Assembly (NCBI RefSeq): GCF_015277775.1
Contig: NZ_CP063849.1
Coordinates: 6,401,501-6,465,500 of the forward strand
Source: Paludibaculum fermentans
GTDB lineage: Bacteria > Acidobacteriota > Terriglobia > Bryobacterales > Bryobacteraceae
Direction of reading: 5' to 3'
Length of the DNA: 64,000 nucleotides
The position numbers and the translations under genes were made by a program. Numbering within the stretch: position 1 is the stretch's first letter; every line of letters begins with the position of its first letter. The notes under the pieces were generated by a model that saw only the letters and a list, made by a program, of their open reading frames with translations, was not told the origin of the DNA and did not search any database. This document shows positions 36,167 through 44,615 of the stretch, piece by piece.

Positions 36167-36864
36167 GCGCCGCACCGTTCCTGGCTGAGCCGTTCGAGCA
36201 GGAGTCCGCGGGCCCGGTGGAGGCGGGAGCGGACCGTGCCTACGGCGACGCCGAGCAGTTCAGCGACGGCGGAATAACTCATCTCTTCCATGTCACAGAG
36301 GACGACGGCCTCGCGGTAGTGGGCCGGCATGGCGGCCAGGGCCTGGCGGACGCGCTCGATCTGTTCGGAGCGGGCCAGGCCGTCGAGGGGGTCGTGTTCC
36401 GTGATCATGGAATCTTCTTCCAACTCCTCCATGGGTTTCGCGCCGAGCTGGCGGAAGAGCAGGTTGCGCGCCATGCCATAGAGATAACTGCCCAGCGGAC
36501 CAGCGGCTGGATCGTAGCCGCGGGCTCCGCGGATGAGGCCGAGAAAGACCTCCTGGACGATGTCGTCGGCCAATTCGCGCGAGCTGGACATGCGCAAGGC
36601 ATAACGGAAAATGCGCGGCTGATAGCGCTCATAGAGCAACTCGAAGGCGAGGTCTTCACCGGCCTGCAGCCGGCGCAAGAGCGAAGCTTCATTCAAAGTG
36701 CTGGAAGGGCTCAGCAACGTGTCTCCGTTTGGAATTGCGGCTGGCTGGGTGGATAGTTCCAATTTCTTTTCGCGCGGTGGACGGGCACCCCTAGGATAGA
36801 CGGGGTTGGGGTGGGTTTCGATGGGGTAGCAGTGGTTGGGGCCTTTCGGGTGGGGGACGTTCAC
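36163..36864 (-). CDS. ECF-type RNA polymerase sigma factor
   Basis: Alternative sigma factor. Region 2 lies at about 65-135 (FELLYERYQPRIFRYALRMS, ADDIVQEVFLGLIRGARG, LGSYLYGMARNLLFRQL). Region 4 is at about 170-225 (MPAHYREAVVLCDMEEMSYS, VAELLGVAVGTVRSRLHRAR). The N-terminal 55 residues are unusual (HPKGPNHCYPIETHPN) and the GTG at 36864 lies inside an inverted repeat, so the true start may be further downstream. First gene of a sigma, anti-sigma, secreted-protein operon. Confidence 0.88.
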   Translation of the reverse strand: MNVPHPKGPNHCYPIETHPNPVYPRGARPPREKKLELSTQPAAIPNGDTLLSPSSTLNEASLLRRLQAGEDLAFELLYERYQPRIFRYALRMSSSRELADDIVQEVFLGLIRGARGYDPAAGPLGSYLYGMARNLLFRQLGAKPMEELEEDSMITEHDPLDGLARSEQIERVRQALAAMPAHYREAVVLCDMEEMSYSAVAELLGVAVGTVRSRLHRARGLLLERLSQERCGA

Positions 36865-36933
36865 GCTCTGTCAACCTGGGGGCGCTCCTTCGTTGGGGTT
36901 TGACGTTGTCTTGTGACAGAGATGAACGTCCCC
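36853..36933. repeat. Imperfect inverted repeat of about 20-bp arms
   Basis: The left arm (36853-36873) reads GGGGACGTTCA, two mismatched bases, CTCTGTCA. The right arm (36914-36933) is its reverse complement with one base fewer at the mismatch. They lie 40 bp apart between the sigma gene and gatB. The structure resembles a BIME or MITE of intergenic repeats, and the left arm covers the annotated GTG start of the sigma factor. Confidence 0.7.
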
Positions 36934-36988
36934 ATGCGGTGGCGTCCCATGACAGGGGCACCGCGCTGGGGGATTACAATGATTGTTT

Positions 36989-38470
36989 ATGGCTGCTGTC
37001 GCACCCGCCCTGGGCACTCCTGAACAGATCGCGAAATATGAGCCGGTGATCGGGCTCGAGGTTCACGTTCAACTTGGTACCAATACCAAGATCTTCTGCT
37101 CCTGCCCGAATGAGTTCGGCTCGGCGCCGAATACCAATGTGTGCCCGGTTTGCCTGGGCATGCCGGGGGCGCTGCCGGTGCTCAACCACCACGCTGTCGA
37201 GCTGGCCATCCAGGCGTCGTATGCGCTGCACTGCGAGGTTCGCAATAAGTCGATCTTCGCGCGGAAGAATTACTTCTACCCGGATCTGCCCAAGGGCTAC
37301 CAGATCTCGCAGTTCGATAAGCCGCTGTCCGAGTTCGGCTGGGTCGACATCGTGCTGGAAGACGGGTCGGCCAAGCGGATCGGGATCACGCGCATCCACA
37401 TGGAAGACGACGCCGGGAAGAATACGCATGACGGGTATAAAGACAGCGATACCTACTCGTATGTCGATTTGAACCGGTGCGGGTCGCCGCTGACCGAGAT
37501 CGTGAGCGAGCCGGATATGCGGAGCTCGGAAGAGGCATTCCAGTATCTGACGGAGTTGAAGCTGGCGCTGCAGTTTGTCGGGGTGTCGAGCTGTGACATG
37601 GAGAAGGGCCACCTGCGCTGCGACGCCAATGTGAGCGTGCGGCTGAAGGGGACTGAGCCGTTCGGGACGAAGGTCGAGATCAAGAACCTGAACTCGTTCC
37701 GGTTCCTGCGGCAGGCGATCGATTTCGAGATTGCGCGGCAGGTGGGGGTGCTGGAGTCGGGCGGCCGGATTCTCCAGGAGACGCGGCTGTATAACGCCGA
37801 CCTGGGGGAGACGTTCGGGATGCGCAGCAAGGAACAGGCGCACGATTACCGGTATTTCCCTGAGCCGGACCTGGTGCCGCTGCAGATCAGTGAAGAGTGG
37901 AAGGCGCGGGTGAAGGCGGCCATGCCGGAGCTGCCGGCGAACATGCGGAAGCGGTTCATCCAGGATTACGGCCTGAAGAAGTATGACGCCGAGGTGTTGA
38001 CGGCGACGCGGGCGGTGGCTGAGTTCTACGAGGCGGCGGCAGCCGCTTCCGGTGATCCCAAGCTGGCGGCGAACTGGGTGACCAGCGATCTGTTTGGGCT
38101 GCTGAAGGCCGATGGGAAAGAAATTGAAGAATCGCCGGTGACGGGTGAGCGGCTGGGCGAACTGGTGGCGCTGGTGGCCAAAGGTGAGCTGACGGGTAAG
38201 CTGGCCAAGGAAGTTCTGCCGAAGATGTTCACGACGGGGGATTCCGCGCGGGCCATCATGGAGCGCGAGGGTCTGAAGGCGATGAACGATACGGGCGAGA
38301 TTGAGCGGATCATCGACCAGATTGTGGCCGCGAATCCGAAGCAGGTGGAGCAGTATAAGGGCGGCAAGACGACGGTGATCGGGTTCTTCGTGGGCCAGGT
38401 GATGAAGGCGTCGCGGGGGCAGGCGAATCCGGCTACCGTGACGGAGATTTTGTCGAAGAAGCTGGCCTGA
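36989..38470 (+). CDS. gatB: Asp-tRNA(Asn)/Glu-tRNA(Gln) amidotransferase subunit B
   Basis: Amidotransferase subunit of GatCAB that binds misacylated tRNA and channels ammonia to form Gln-tRNA or Asn-tRNA; about 493 residues. The cradle domain has EPVIGLEVHVQLGTNTKIFC and the zinc site CSC...CPVC within the first 60 residues. RIHMEDDAGKNTHD is at about 130, followed by VDLNRCGSPLTEIVSEPD. The helical and YqeY domains complete it. ATG at 36989 fits the family; a TTG 6 bases upstream is in frame. gatA and gatC are not adjacent. Confidence 0.95.
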   Translation: MAAVAPALGTPEQIAKYEPVIGLEVHVQLGTNTKIFCSCPNEFGSAPNTNVCPVCLGMPGALPVLNHHAVELAIQASYALHCEVRNKSIFARKNYFYPDLPKGYQISQFDKPLSEFGWVDIVLEDGSAKRIGITRIHMEDDAGKNTHDGYKDSDTYSYVDLNRCGSPLTEIVSEPDMRSSEEAFQYLTELKLALQFVGVSSCDMEKGHLRCDANVSVRLKGTEPFGTKVEIKNLNSFRFLRQAIDFEIARQVGVLESGGRILQETRLYNADLGETFGMRSKEQAHDYRYFPEPDLVPLQISEEWKARVKAAMPELPANMRKRFIQDYGLKKYDAEVLTATRAVAEFYEAAAAASGDPKLAANWVTSDLFGLLKADGKEIEESPVTGERLGELVALVAKGELTGKLAKEVLPKMFTTGDSARAIMEREGLKAMNDTGEIERIIDQIVAANPKQVEQYKGGKTTVIGFFVGQVMKASRGQANPATVTEILSKKLA

Positions 38471-38525
38471 GGGGGTTGAGAGGAGCCTTCCGGTGACTCC
38501 CCCGCTCCTTTTAGTCGCGGCTCTG

Positions 38526-39416
38526 TTACTTTGCGGCGGATTTGGCGGTGGTGAAGTGGGTCCAGGCTAAGCGGGCGAAGGCGGCTATGGCGCGCTCGCG
38601 GGTGTCCTGGGAGAGCGGCGAGTCCATGACGAAGACCGCGATCGCCAGGTGCTGGCCGTTGGGGAGTGTAATGAGGCCTACATCGTTGGTGGCCACCGTG
38701 ACTCCGTTCACCGTGTATGAGGTCCCGGTTTTGTGGGCGACTACCGTACCCGGCGGCAGGTTGCCCTTCAGGCGTTTCAGGCCGGTTTCGGTTTCTGTCA
38801 TCCACTGCATGAGCAGGGCGCGGCTGGACTTCGAGAGGCCCTGGCCCTGTTGGAAGAGTTTCAACAGGCGGACCATTGCTTCCGGCTGAGCCCAGTTGCG
38901 GTATTGGACCTGGTTGTCACCGCCGATGGATTTTTCCGTGTCCACCACCTTGATGCCCTGAATGCCCAGGCGCTTGAGCATGGCCTGGACCTTGGAGGGC
39001 CCGCCGACGACTCGCAACAGGACGTCCGAGGCTGAGCCATCACTTTCCGAGACCGCGTAGCGGAGCAGCTCGCGGAGCGGCATGTTGAAACCGCCATCGG
39101 GGTGCATGTCGCGGATGGGGCTGCGCTGGCGGCCGCCGACGAGGTCGGACTTTTCCACCCGGATTGTCTGGTCGAGGCGGAGTTTGCCCTGGTCCACCAA
39201 TTGGAGCGCGGCCATGGCGATGGGGAACTTGTAGACGCTCTGCATGGGAAAACGGTCGGCCGGATGGAAGTCGAGGCGTGCTCCGGTTTCGACGACTTCG
39301 GCGGACATGCCGATCTTTCCCTCTGTTTGCCGGGTAATGTGCTCGAAGTCAGAGGGACTCTGCAGCATTAGCAGGAACAGCAGCAAACCCATGTGCATCA
39401 CTCGCGAGAGTAGCAT
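38526..39416 (-). CDS. Class A beta-lactamase, A2 (PER/CfxA-like) subclass
   Basis: Serine beta-lactamase, about 296 residues including an N-terminal hydrophobic signal (LLSRVMHMGLLLFLLMLQ). Active-site motifs: SVYK (S70-x-x-K73), SDG in place of SDN (130-132), an omega-loop glutamate in DTEKSIGGDNQVQYRNW aligned by the QVQY-NW signature, and HKTGTS (K234-T-G). The QVQY and KGNLPPGTVVAHKTGTS features match subclass A2 such as PER and VEB. N132 to G is a deviation that could change the spectrum. The start is uncertain (39416, 39398 or 39392); 39416 gives the only charged signal n-region. Divergent from and touching the next gene. Confidence 0.85.
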   Translation of the reverse strand: MLLSRVMHMGLLLFLLMLQSPSDFEHITRQTEGKIGMSAEVVETGARLDFHPADRFPMQSVYKFPIAMAALQLVDQGKLRLDQTIRVEKSDLVGGRQRSPIRDMHPDGGFNMPLRELLRYAVSESDGSASDVLLRVVGGPSKVQAMLKRLGIQGIKVVDTEKSIGGDNQVQYRNWAQPEAMVRLLKLFQQGQGLSKSSRALLMQWMTETETGLKRLKGNLPPGTVVAHKTGTSYTVNGVTVATNDVGLITLPNGQHLAIAVFVMDSPLSQDTRERAIAAFARLAWTHFTTAKSAAK

Positions 39417-40107
39417 GGGGCAAGTGACTAGTCGAATTCTAGTACTGCTACTTGCCGCGGCGGCGGGCGCGCAGACGATGCCGGAGATCCGGTGGTCGTT
39501 TGGGCCGGCTCCGGTGGTGCTGGGCGGGGTGGCGAGCATTCGGGCCGGGAAGGATCAGATCTACGTTCAGGGTGCGGAGCTGGGGCGGTTCCTGGAGGCG
39601 AGCGGAAATCCGCCCACGGGGCACGAGTTGGCGGTGGTGGGGCCGGCGGACCTGCACTGGTTCGCGGTGCTTGGACGGGAGGACCGGATTGGCGTGGAGG
39701 AGTTGCGGAAGGCGATCGTGGATGGGACCGACGCGGCGAACCTGATCCGGGCGCGGCAGGGGCGGGCGACGCTGGATGTGCTGGGATACCGCGAGCGGCC
39801 GCGGTTTGATGCGGAGCGGCAGGTGCTGGGCTGGAGCCTGGATTCGGCGGAGAGCGGCGGGCGGGCGGTGGTCAACCGGTTTGTGTACTTTATGGGGCGG
39901 GATGCCGTGATCGGCGTGGAGATGGTGACGGAACGGGCTGGAGCCGAGGCGGCGCAAAGGGAGTTCGACTCGTGGGTGACGGAGTTCCGGTTCGCGGCCG
40001 GGCACGAGCCGGCGCCTCCCACGGACTGGGGGCTGTGGGTGGTGTTGGGCGTGTCGGGGTTGTCGGCGGCGGTATTGATGTGGAGATGGAGGCGGAGACG
40101 GGCGTGA
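39415..40107 (+). CDS. DUF2167-like membrane-anchored protein
   Basis: About 230 residues. An N-terminal signal (RILVLLLAAAAGAQ) and a C-terminal transmembrane helix with stop-transfer arginines (LWVVLGVSGLSAAVLMW, then RWRRRRA) give a type I topology. The middle resembles DUF2167 proteins: ADLHWFAVLGREDRIGVEEL, LDVLGYRERPRFDAERQVLG, and FMGRDAVIGVEMVTE. Function of that family is not established. The ATG at 39415 overlaps the divergent beta-lactamase start by two bases; if both starts are right, the genes share one promoter region inside each other's 5' ends. Confidence 0.65.
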   Translation: MGQVTSRILVLLLAAAAGAQTMPEIRWSFGPAPVVLGGVASIRAGKDQIYVQGAELGRFLEASGNPPTGHELAVVGPADLHWFAVLGREDRIGVEELRKAIVDGTDAANLIRARQGRATLDVLGYRERPRFDAERQVLGWSLDSAESGGRAVVNRFVYFMGRDAVIGVEMVTERAGAEAAQREFDSWVTEFRFAAGHEPAPPTDWGLWVVLGVSGLSAAVLMWRWRRRRA

Positions 40108-40238
40108 CCGGGGGCGTCGTTTGAAGGCAGCCCGGCCAATTTACCCAGATTTGTAACCCGTTTGGGCTTGGGCGGCGTCAACTTCAGTACGGCCGCTGCG
40201 TGCTTTCCGCCGCGGAGGGTCTGAGGAGGTTTTCCAGA

Positions 40239-40751
40239 ATGTCAGTTTTTTCCACCCGCAAGGCCTTCGGACGCCTGGCCATGATCGTGTTGGTTGGCGC
40301 GCTTGCCGCCCCGCTCACGTTTGCCGATACGGCCTGTGACGCCACGTCCCTGAAGGGCGCCTTTTCCTTCCGCCTGAGCGGGACGAATTTTGATAGCCAG
40401 GGGTATCTGTACTTCCACAACGTGGTGGGCCGGCTGGTGAGCGACGGTACCGGCGCCCTGACCGGTAGCGACACGTATAACTACGACGGCCAGATCTTCC
40501 GGCAGACGCTGACGGGTTCTTATACGGTCAGCGACGACTGCACCGGCACGATTACGATCACCGGCGCTTCGTCGGGCACGAGCCACTTCGACATCGTCAT
40601 CAACAACAACGGGTTGGAAGCGGATATCGTGCAGACCGATTCCGGGGTTTCGCTGAGCGGCAGCATGAAGATGCAGAAGCCGCCGGTGGCGGCCACCACG
40701 ACCACGACGCCCACGACCCCGACGGATCCCGCCGCGCAGAACAAGAGGTAG
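40239..40751 (+). CDS. Small secreted hypothetical protein with Thr-rich tail
   Basis: About 170 residues. A basic n-region and signal peptide (LAMIVLVGALAAPLTFA) is followed by a beta-rich domain of about 115 residues with three lipocalin-like strands (GAFSFRLSGTNFDSQGYLYF, GRLVSDGTGALTGSDTYNYD, QTLTGSYTVSDDCTGTITIT). It has two cysteines that may pair. The C-terminal tail is a disordered Thr/Pro stretch. Proteins of this pattern occur as many paralogues in Acidobacteriota; no function is known. GGAGG lies 9 bases before the ATG at 40239. Confidence 0.72.
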   Translation: MSVFSTRKAFGRLAMIVLVGALAAPLTFADTACDATSLKGAFSFRLSGTNFDSQGYLYFHNVVGRLVSDGTGALTGSDTYNYDGQIFRQTLTGSYTVSDDCTGTITITGASSGTSHFDIVINNNGLEADIVQTDSGVSLSGSMKMQKPPVAATTTTTPTTPTDPAAQNKR

Positions 40752-40835
40752 CTTTCCCGGCACTCGCGCGGCGCCGGGCGGGCGCGGTTTGTCCCCGTAT
40801 GGTCCAGGCTCATGAGCCATACTGGAAGCTCATCC

Positions 40836-41789
40836 ATGCGAGTTTTAGTCACTGGCGGGGCCGGCTTTATCGGCTCCCACCTCTGTTCCCGGCTGCTGCG
40901 CGGCGGTCACGCGGCCGCTATTCTCGACGACCTCAACGACTACTATGACCCGGCGCTGAAGCAGCGCAATCTGGAAGAGGTGCGGGCCTGCGGGCCGGTG
41001 CTGTTCCAGGCCGGGGAGATCTGCGATCTGGCGGCGGTCGAGCGGCTGATGGGCGAATTCCGGCCGGAGGCGGTGGTCCACCTGGCGGCCCGGGTGGGCG
41101 TGCGGCCTTCGTTGACTGAGCCTTTGCTGTACCAGCGAGTGAATGTAGAAGGCACGGCGGTGGTGCTGGAGTGCGCGCGGCGGTGCGGTGTCGAACGTTT
41201 CATCTTTGCGTCGTCGAGTTCGGTGTACGGGACGGCCAACCGAGTGCCTTTCTCGGAAGACGACACGCTGCTGCGGCCGATGTCACCTTACGCGGCTACC
41301 AAGATCGCGGGCGAAGCGTTGTGCCACTCCTACGCGCACCTTTACGGGCTGAAGACGACGTGCCTGCGGTTCTTTACCGTCTATGGACCCCGGCAGCGGC
41401 CCGACCTGGCGATCCGGCGGTTTGTGGAGAACATCTCGGCGGGGCGGCCGATACCTGTATTTGGCGATGGCGGCACGGGGCGCGACTACACGTATGTCGA
41501 TGACATTGTCGACGGGATTGTGCGGGCGCTGGGTCACGATCACGGGTTCGAGATCTACAACCTGGGGAACTCGCAGCCGGTGCTGCTGCGGGACATGATT
41601 GCGACGTTGGAGCGCGTGCTGGGGCGTGAGGCCTTGATCGACCGGCAGCCGATGCAGCCGGGGGACATGCTGGTGACGTGCGCGTCGATTGAAAAGGCGC
41701 GGCGCGACCTGGGGTATGAGCCGGCGACGACGTTTGAGGCAGGGATTCGGGCTACGGCCGAGTGGTTGTGCGGCGCTTCAGCATCGTGA
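40836..41789 (+). CDS. NAD-dependent sugar-nucleotide epimerase (UDP-glucuronate 4-epimerase-like)
   Basis: Extended short-chain dehydrogenase, about 317 residues, acting on nucleotide sugars. The Rossmann motif TGGAGFIGSHLCSRLL is at the N-terminus. NDYYDPALKQRNL is characteristic of UDP-glucuronate 4-epimerases. The catalytic Ser/Tyr/Lys appear in FASSSSVYG and YAATKIAGE, and PRQRPDLAIRRF follows. ATG at 40836 is chosen to place the glycine motif near residue 5. Its 3' end overlaps the convergent methyltransferase gene by 38 bases; together with the neighbouring glycosyltransferases it should supply sugar donors. Confidence 0.87.
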   Translation: MRVLVTGGAGFIGSHLCSRLLRGGHAAAILDDLNDYYDPALKQRNLEEVRACGPVLFQAGEICDLAAVERLMGEFRPEAVVHLAARVGVRPSLTEPLLYQRVNVEGTAVVLECARRCGVERFIFASSSSVYGTANRVPFSEDDTLLRPMSPYAATKIAGEALCHSYAHLYGLKTTCLRFFTVYGPRQRPDLAIRRFVENISAGRPIPVFGDGGTGRDYTYVDDIVDGIVRALGHDHGFEIYNLGNSQPVLLRDMIATLERVLGREALIDRQPMQPGDMLVTCASIEKARRDLGYEPATTFEAGIRATAEWLCGASAS

Positions 41790-42333
41790 GCACGGGCGGA
41801 ACAAAGCGGCCTGAGGATTGCAGGTAGGCGTCGTAGCCGCGCAGGCTGCTTCTGAGCAGCGCCTCTTCCTGGGCAGCTTTCCGCAACACGAACCCGATCA
41901 AGGGAAGCACCAGGAGTACGCCCCAGGAGTTGAGGGCGAGCTCATAGCCCGCTACCAGCAGGATGTCGCCGAGGTAGATGGGGTGGCGGACGTAGCGGTA
42001 GAGGCCCTGGGCGACGAGTTCCTGTTGGGGCAGGACCGTGGCCGATTCCACATCCGACCAATTGCGGCCGAGCTGGAAGCGGGCGGCTACGGCGACCGCG
42101 AGTCCCATGGTAAAGAGGCAGAGGCCGGCGGCCTGGAGCGGGAAGGGATCCGCCGCGATGGGCAGGATCTCGGGCAGGAAGCACTGAAGCAGCAGCCCGG
42201 CGAGGACCGCGATCTTGACCGCCTTGATCAGGCGGAAGGGTGGGCGGGGTCCGCTGCCGGCGTGGCGTTTGAGCACTTCCCACACCAGTTTGTGGGCCAC
42301 CATGCCCGTCAGGAGGTAAGCCCGCAGCAGCAT
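41752..42333 (-). CDS. ICMT-like integral membrane methyltransferase
   Basis: 193-residue polytopic membrane protein of the isoprenylcysteine carboxyl methyltransferase/phospholipid methyltransferase fold. Four or five hydrophobic helices are present (IAVLAGLLLQCFLPEILPIA, LCLFTMGLAVAVAA, DILLVAGYELALNSW, VLLVLPLIGFVL). The SAM-binding signature is GLYRYVRHPIYLGD at about 110-123, with RKAAQEEALLRSSL near the end. It is the last gene of the minus-strand cluster, its ATG overlapping the previous stop (TAATG). In a glycolipid pathway it might methylate a lipid or polyprenyl carrier (inference). Confidence 0.82.
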   Translation of the reverse strand: MLLRAYLLTGMVAHKLVWEVLKRHAGSGPRPPFRLIKAVKIAVLAGLLLQCFLPEILPIAADPFPLQAAGLCLFTMGLAVAVAARFQLGRNWSDVESATVLPQQELVAQGLYRYVRHPIYLGDILLVAGYELALNSWGVLLVLPLIGFVLRKAAQEEALLRSSLRGYDAYLQSSGRFVPPVLTMLKRRTTTRP

Positions 42334-43247
42334 TATTTCTCGGGGCCGCCGAGCTCTTCCACCGTGACGCTGCTGGGCGCGGCCTGGCTCATGCGGCCGA
42401 GGCGGGTGGCGATGGCGTCGCCCACCATGCCGATGAGCAGGATCTGGAGGGCGGAGACGAAGGCGAGCAGGGCCGAGGCGGAGATGTTGGGCTGGTGCGT
42501 GAGGTCGATGGACATCTTCACGATGCCGTAGACGAGGCAGAGCAGGACGATGGGCAGGAAGACGCGCAGGGGCCGGAAGAGCATGGCGGTGCGGAGGATG
42601 AGCACGAGGAAGCTGGCCGCGTCCCAGGGCACGATTTTGGATTTGCCTTTGCGGGGCAGGTAGTCGATGGGCAGGTAGACGACGGAGTACTTGTCGCAGT
42701 GCATCGCCAGCGTGATGGTGGTGGTGAAGCTGAACTGGTTGGGGAGGATGCCGAAGTACTGGGCGGCGATTTCGCGGCGGAAGGCGCGGAGGCCGCTGTT
42801 GAGGTCGGGGATCTTTGAGGTGGAGAGGTAGTTGGCCAGGCGGTTGAGGACCCACTTGGCGGGGCGGCGGACGAGGGGGATGTTGACGTTGGCTCCGGTG
42901 CGGGCGCCCACGGCCATGTCGGCGCGTTCGAGCATGCGGAGGAGCTCGGGGATATAGACGGCGGGGTAAGTGCCGTCGGCATCGATGATGACGATGAACG
43001 AGTGTTTGGCGGCGACGATGCCGGTTTTGAGGGCGGCGCCGTAGCCGCGGTTGCTGCGATGGCGCAGGACGCGGGCTCCGGTGGTGGCGGCGGCTTCGGC
43101 GGAACCGTCGGAGGAGCCGTCGTCGACCACCAGGATTTCGCCTTCGATCGCGTTGTGTGCAAGCACCGCGCGGATCTCTTCCACCACAGCGCGGATCCCG
43201 TTGACCTCGTTGTAGCAGGGGATGATGACTGTTGCCGGATTCGCCAT
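42333..43247 (-). CDS. GT2 glycosyltransferase with two C-terminal membrane helices
   Basis: Inverting GT-A glycosyltransferase, 304 residues, resembling dolichyl- or polyprenyl-phosphate mannosyltransferases. The catalytic domain starts TVIIPCYNEVNGIRAVVEEI, with VVDDGSSDGSAEAA and the DXD motif IIDADGTYP at about 90. Two transmembrane helices at about 225-285 (VFLPIVLLCLVYGIVKM, LLAFVSALQILLIGMVGDAI) anchor it. A product of polyprenyl-phosphate-sugar type would feed the GT-C-like protein of this cluster. It lies 3 bases after the radical SAM gene. Confidence 0.88.
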   Translation of the reverse strand: MANPATVIIPCYNEVNGIRAVVEEIRAVLAHNAIEGEILVVDDGSSDGSAEAAATTGARVLRHRSNRGYGAALKTGIVAAKHSFIVIIDADGTYPAVYIPELLRMLERADMAVGARTGANVNIPLVRRPAKWVLNRLANYLSTSKIPDLNSGLRAFRREIAAQYFGILPNQFSFTTTITLAMHCDKYSVVYLPIDYLPRKGKSKIVPWDAASFLVLILRTAMLFRPLRVFLPIVLLCLVYGIVKMSIDLTHQPNISASALLAFVSALQILLIGMVGDAIATRLGRMSQAAPSSVTVEELGGPEK

Positions 43248-43250
43248 GAC

Positions 43251-44615
43251 TCAGGTTCGGACAAACTGCAAAAACAGCCAGAACTGGCTGGCCAGCGGCC
43301 GGATTTCCCCCTTCATGAGGCGGGCCCAGACGTAGGAGGGCCTCAGGTAGTAAGACAGGTAAGCCTTGCGCGTCATGGCCTTGAGTTCCGGCAGGGTAAA
43401 GCGGCCTTCGATGGCCTCGGGGAAGAGGGAGCCGTCGCTGAAGCGGATGTTGGGGTCGTTCTTCACCTGCTCATAGAGGCGGGTGCCGGGGTAGGGCGCG
43501 GCGATGTGGAAGAGGGCGTATGTGGGACTGAGGCGTTTGGCGAGGCTGACGATGTTGCCCATCTCGTCCTTGCCGGATTCGGGGAAGCCCATGATGAAGA
43601 AACAGGCGGTCTCGATGCCGGCCTGGTGGATGAGGCGCATGCCCTTTTCGATCTGGGGCATGGTGATGCCTTTGTCGACGATGCGCAGCACCTCTTCGCT
43701 GCCGGCTTCGACGCCGGTGTGGATGAGGCGGCAGCCGGCCTTCTTCATGAGGGCCAGCAGTTCTTCGTCGACGAGGTCGAGGCGGGTCTGGCAGCACCAG
43801 GTGAAGTCGAGCTTCTTCTCGATCAGGATCTTGCAGAACTCGACCACCTGCTTGCGCAGGACAGTGAACTCGAGATCCATGAAGTAGGCGGTTTTGATGC
43901 CGAAGTTCTTTACGCCGTACTCGACTTCGGCCACCAGGCGTTCGACGCTCTTCTTGCGGACGCCGACGCCGTAGGTCTTGAGCAGGCAGAAGGTGCACTT
44001 GGAGGCGCAGCCGCGGGACATCTCGAAGAGGGTGAAATTGCCGCCCAGCATCTCGTAGTGGTACTGGTGCATGGGGAGCAGGTGGAAGGCCGGCATGGGG
44101 AGCTGTTCCATCTGCACGGGCTTCTGGTCCTGGTTGTGGACGACCTTGCCGCCGTCGCGCCAGGTGATGCCGCGGACCTCGCTGAAGGGCAGGCCGGCGC
44201 AGAGCTCGCGGACCGTGGTTTCGGGTTCACCGCGGAGGACGGCGCGGGCGCGGGTCTCTTCCAGCATCTCCTCGGGTTTGACGGTGCCGTGGCTGCCCAT
44301 CACATAGACTTCGGGCACGACGGCGTTGAGGGCGTGGACAGTTTTGAGGAAGGGGTGGATGTCCAGATGGGGGCACTGCCAGCGATCGAGGCTGGTGGAG
44401 GTGATGAACACCTTGTCGTAGCCTTTGGCCCGGGCGGCCACTTCCTGCGGGCCGAGCTGTTCGGCGTTGGCGTCGAGGATGGCGACTTCGATGCCGTCCT
44501 GCTCGAGGATGGCGCCGCAGTAGGCGAGATCGAGCGGGGTCCAGGTACGGTTGTAGATCCGGCCCTTCTTCTGGACCAGGTCGACCTGGAATGGATTGAC
44601 GAGCAAGACCTTCAC
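43251..44615 (-). CDS. B12-binding domain radical SAM protein
   Basis: 454-residue class B-type radical SAM enzyme. The N-terminal cobalamin-binding-like domain (about 1-140) begins KVLLVNPFQVDL, but the usual DxHxxG is not obvious. The radical SAM core has the cluster ligands in SRGCASKCTFCLLK (C-x3-C-x2-C) at about 205. The helix-strand repeats follow, with TGVEAGSEEVLRIVDKGI and MGFPESGKDEM as family motifs. Such enzymes methylate unactivated carbon or rearrange substrates. It overlaps the preceding glycosyltransferase by 4 bases, so its substrate is probably a lipid or sugar of the same pathway. Confidence 0.88.
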   Translation of the reverse strand: MKVLLVNPFQVDLVQKKGRIYNRTWTPLDLAYCGAILEQDGIEVAILDANAEQLGPQEVAARAKGYDKVFITSTSLDRWQCPHLDIHPFLKTVHALNAVVPEVYVMGSHGTVKPEEMLEETRARAVLRGEPETTVRELCAGLPFSEVRGITWRDGGKVVHNQDQKPVQMEQLPMPAFHLLPMHQYHYEMLGGNFTLFEMSRGCASKCTFCLLKTYGVGVRKKSVERLVAEVEYGVKNFGIKTAYFMDLEFTVLRKQVVEFCKILIEKKLDFTWCCQTRLDLVDEELLALMKKAGCRLIHTGVEAGSEEVLRIVDKGITMPQIEKGMRLIHQAGIETACFFIMGFPESGKDEMGNIVSLAKRLSPTYALFHIAAPYPGTRLYEQVKNDPNIRFSDGSLFPEAIEGRFTLPELKAMTRKAYLSYYLRPSYVWARLMKGEIRPLASQFWLFLQFVRT

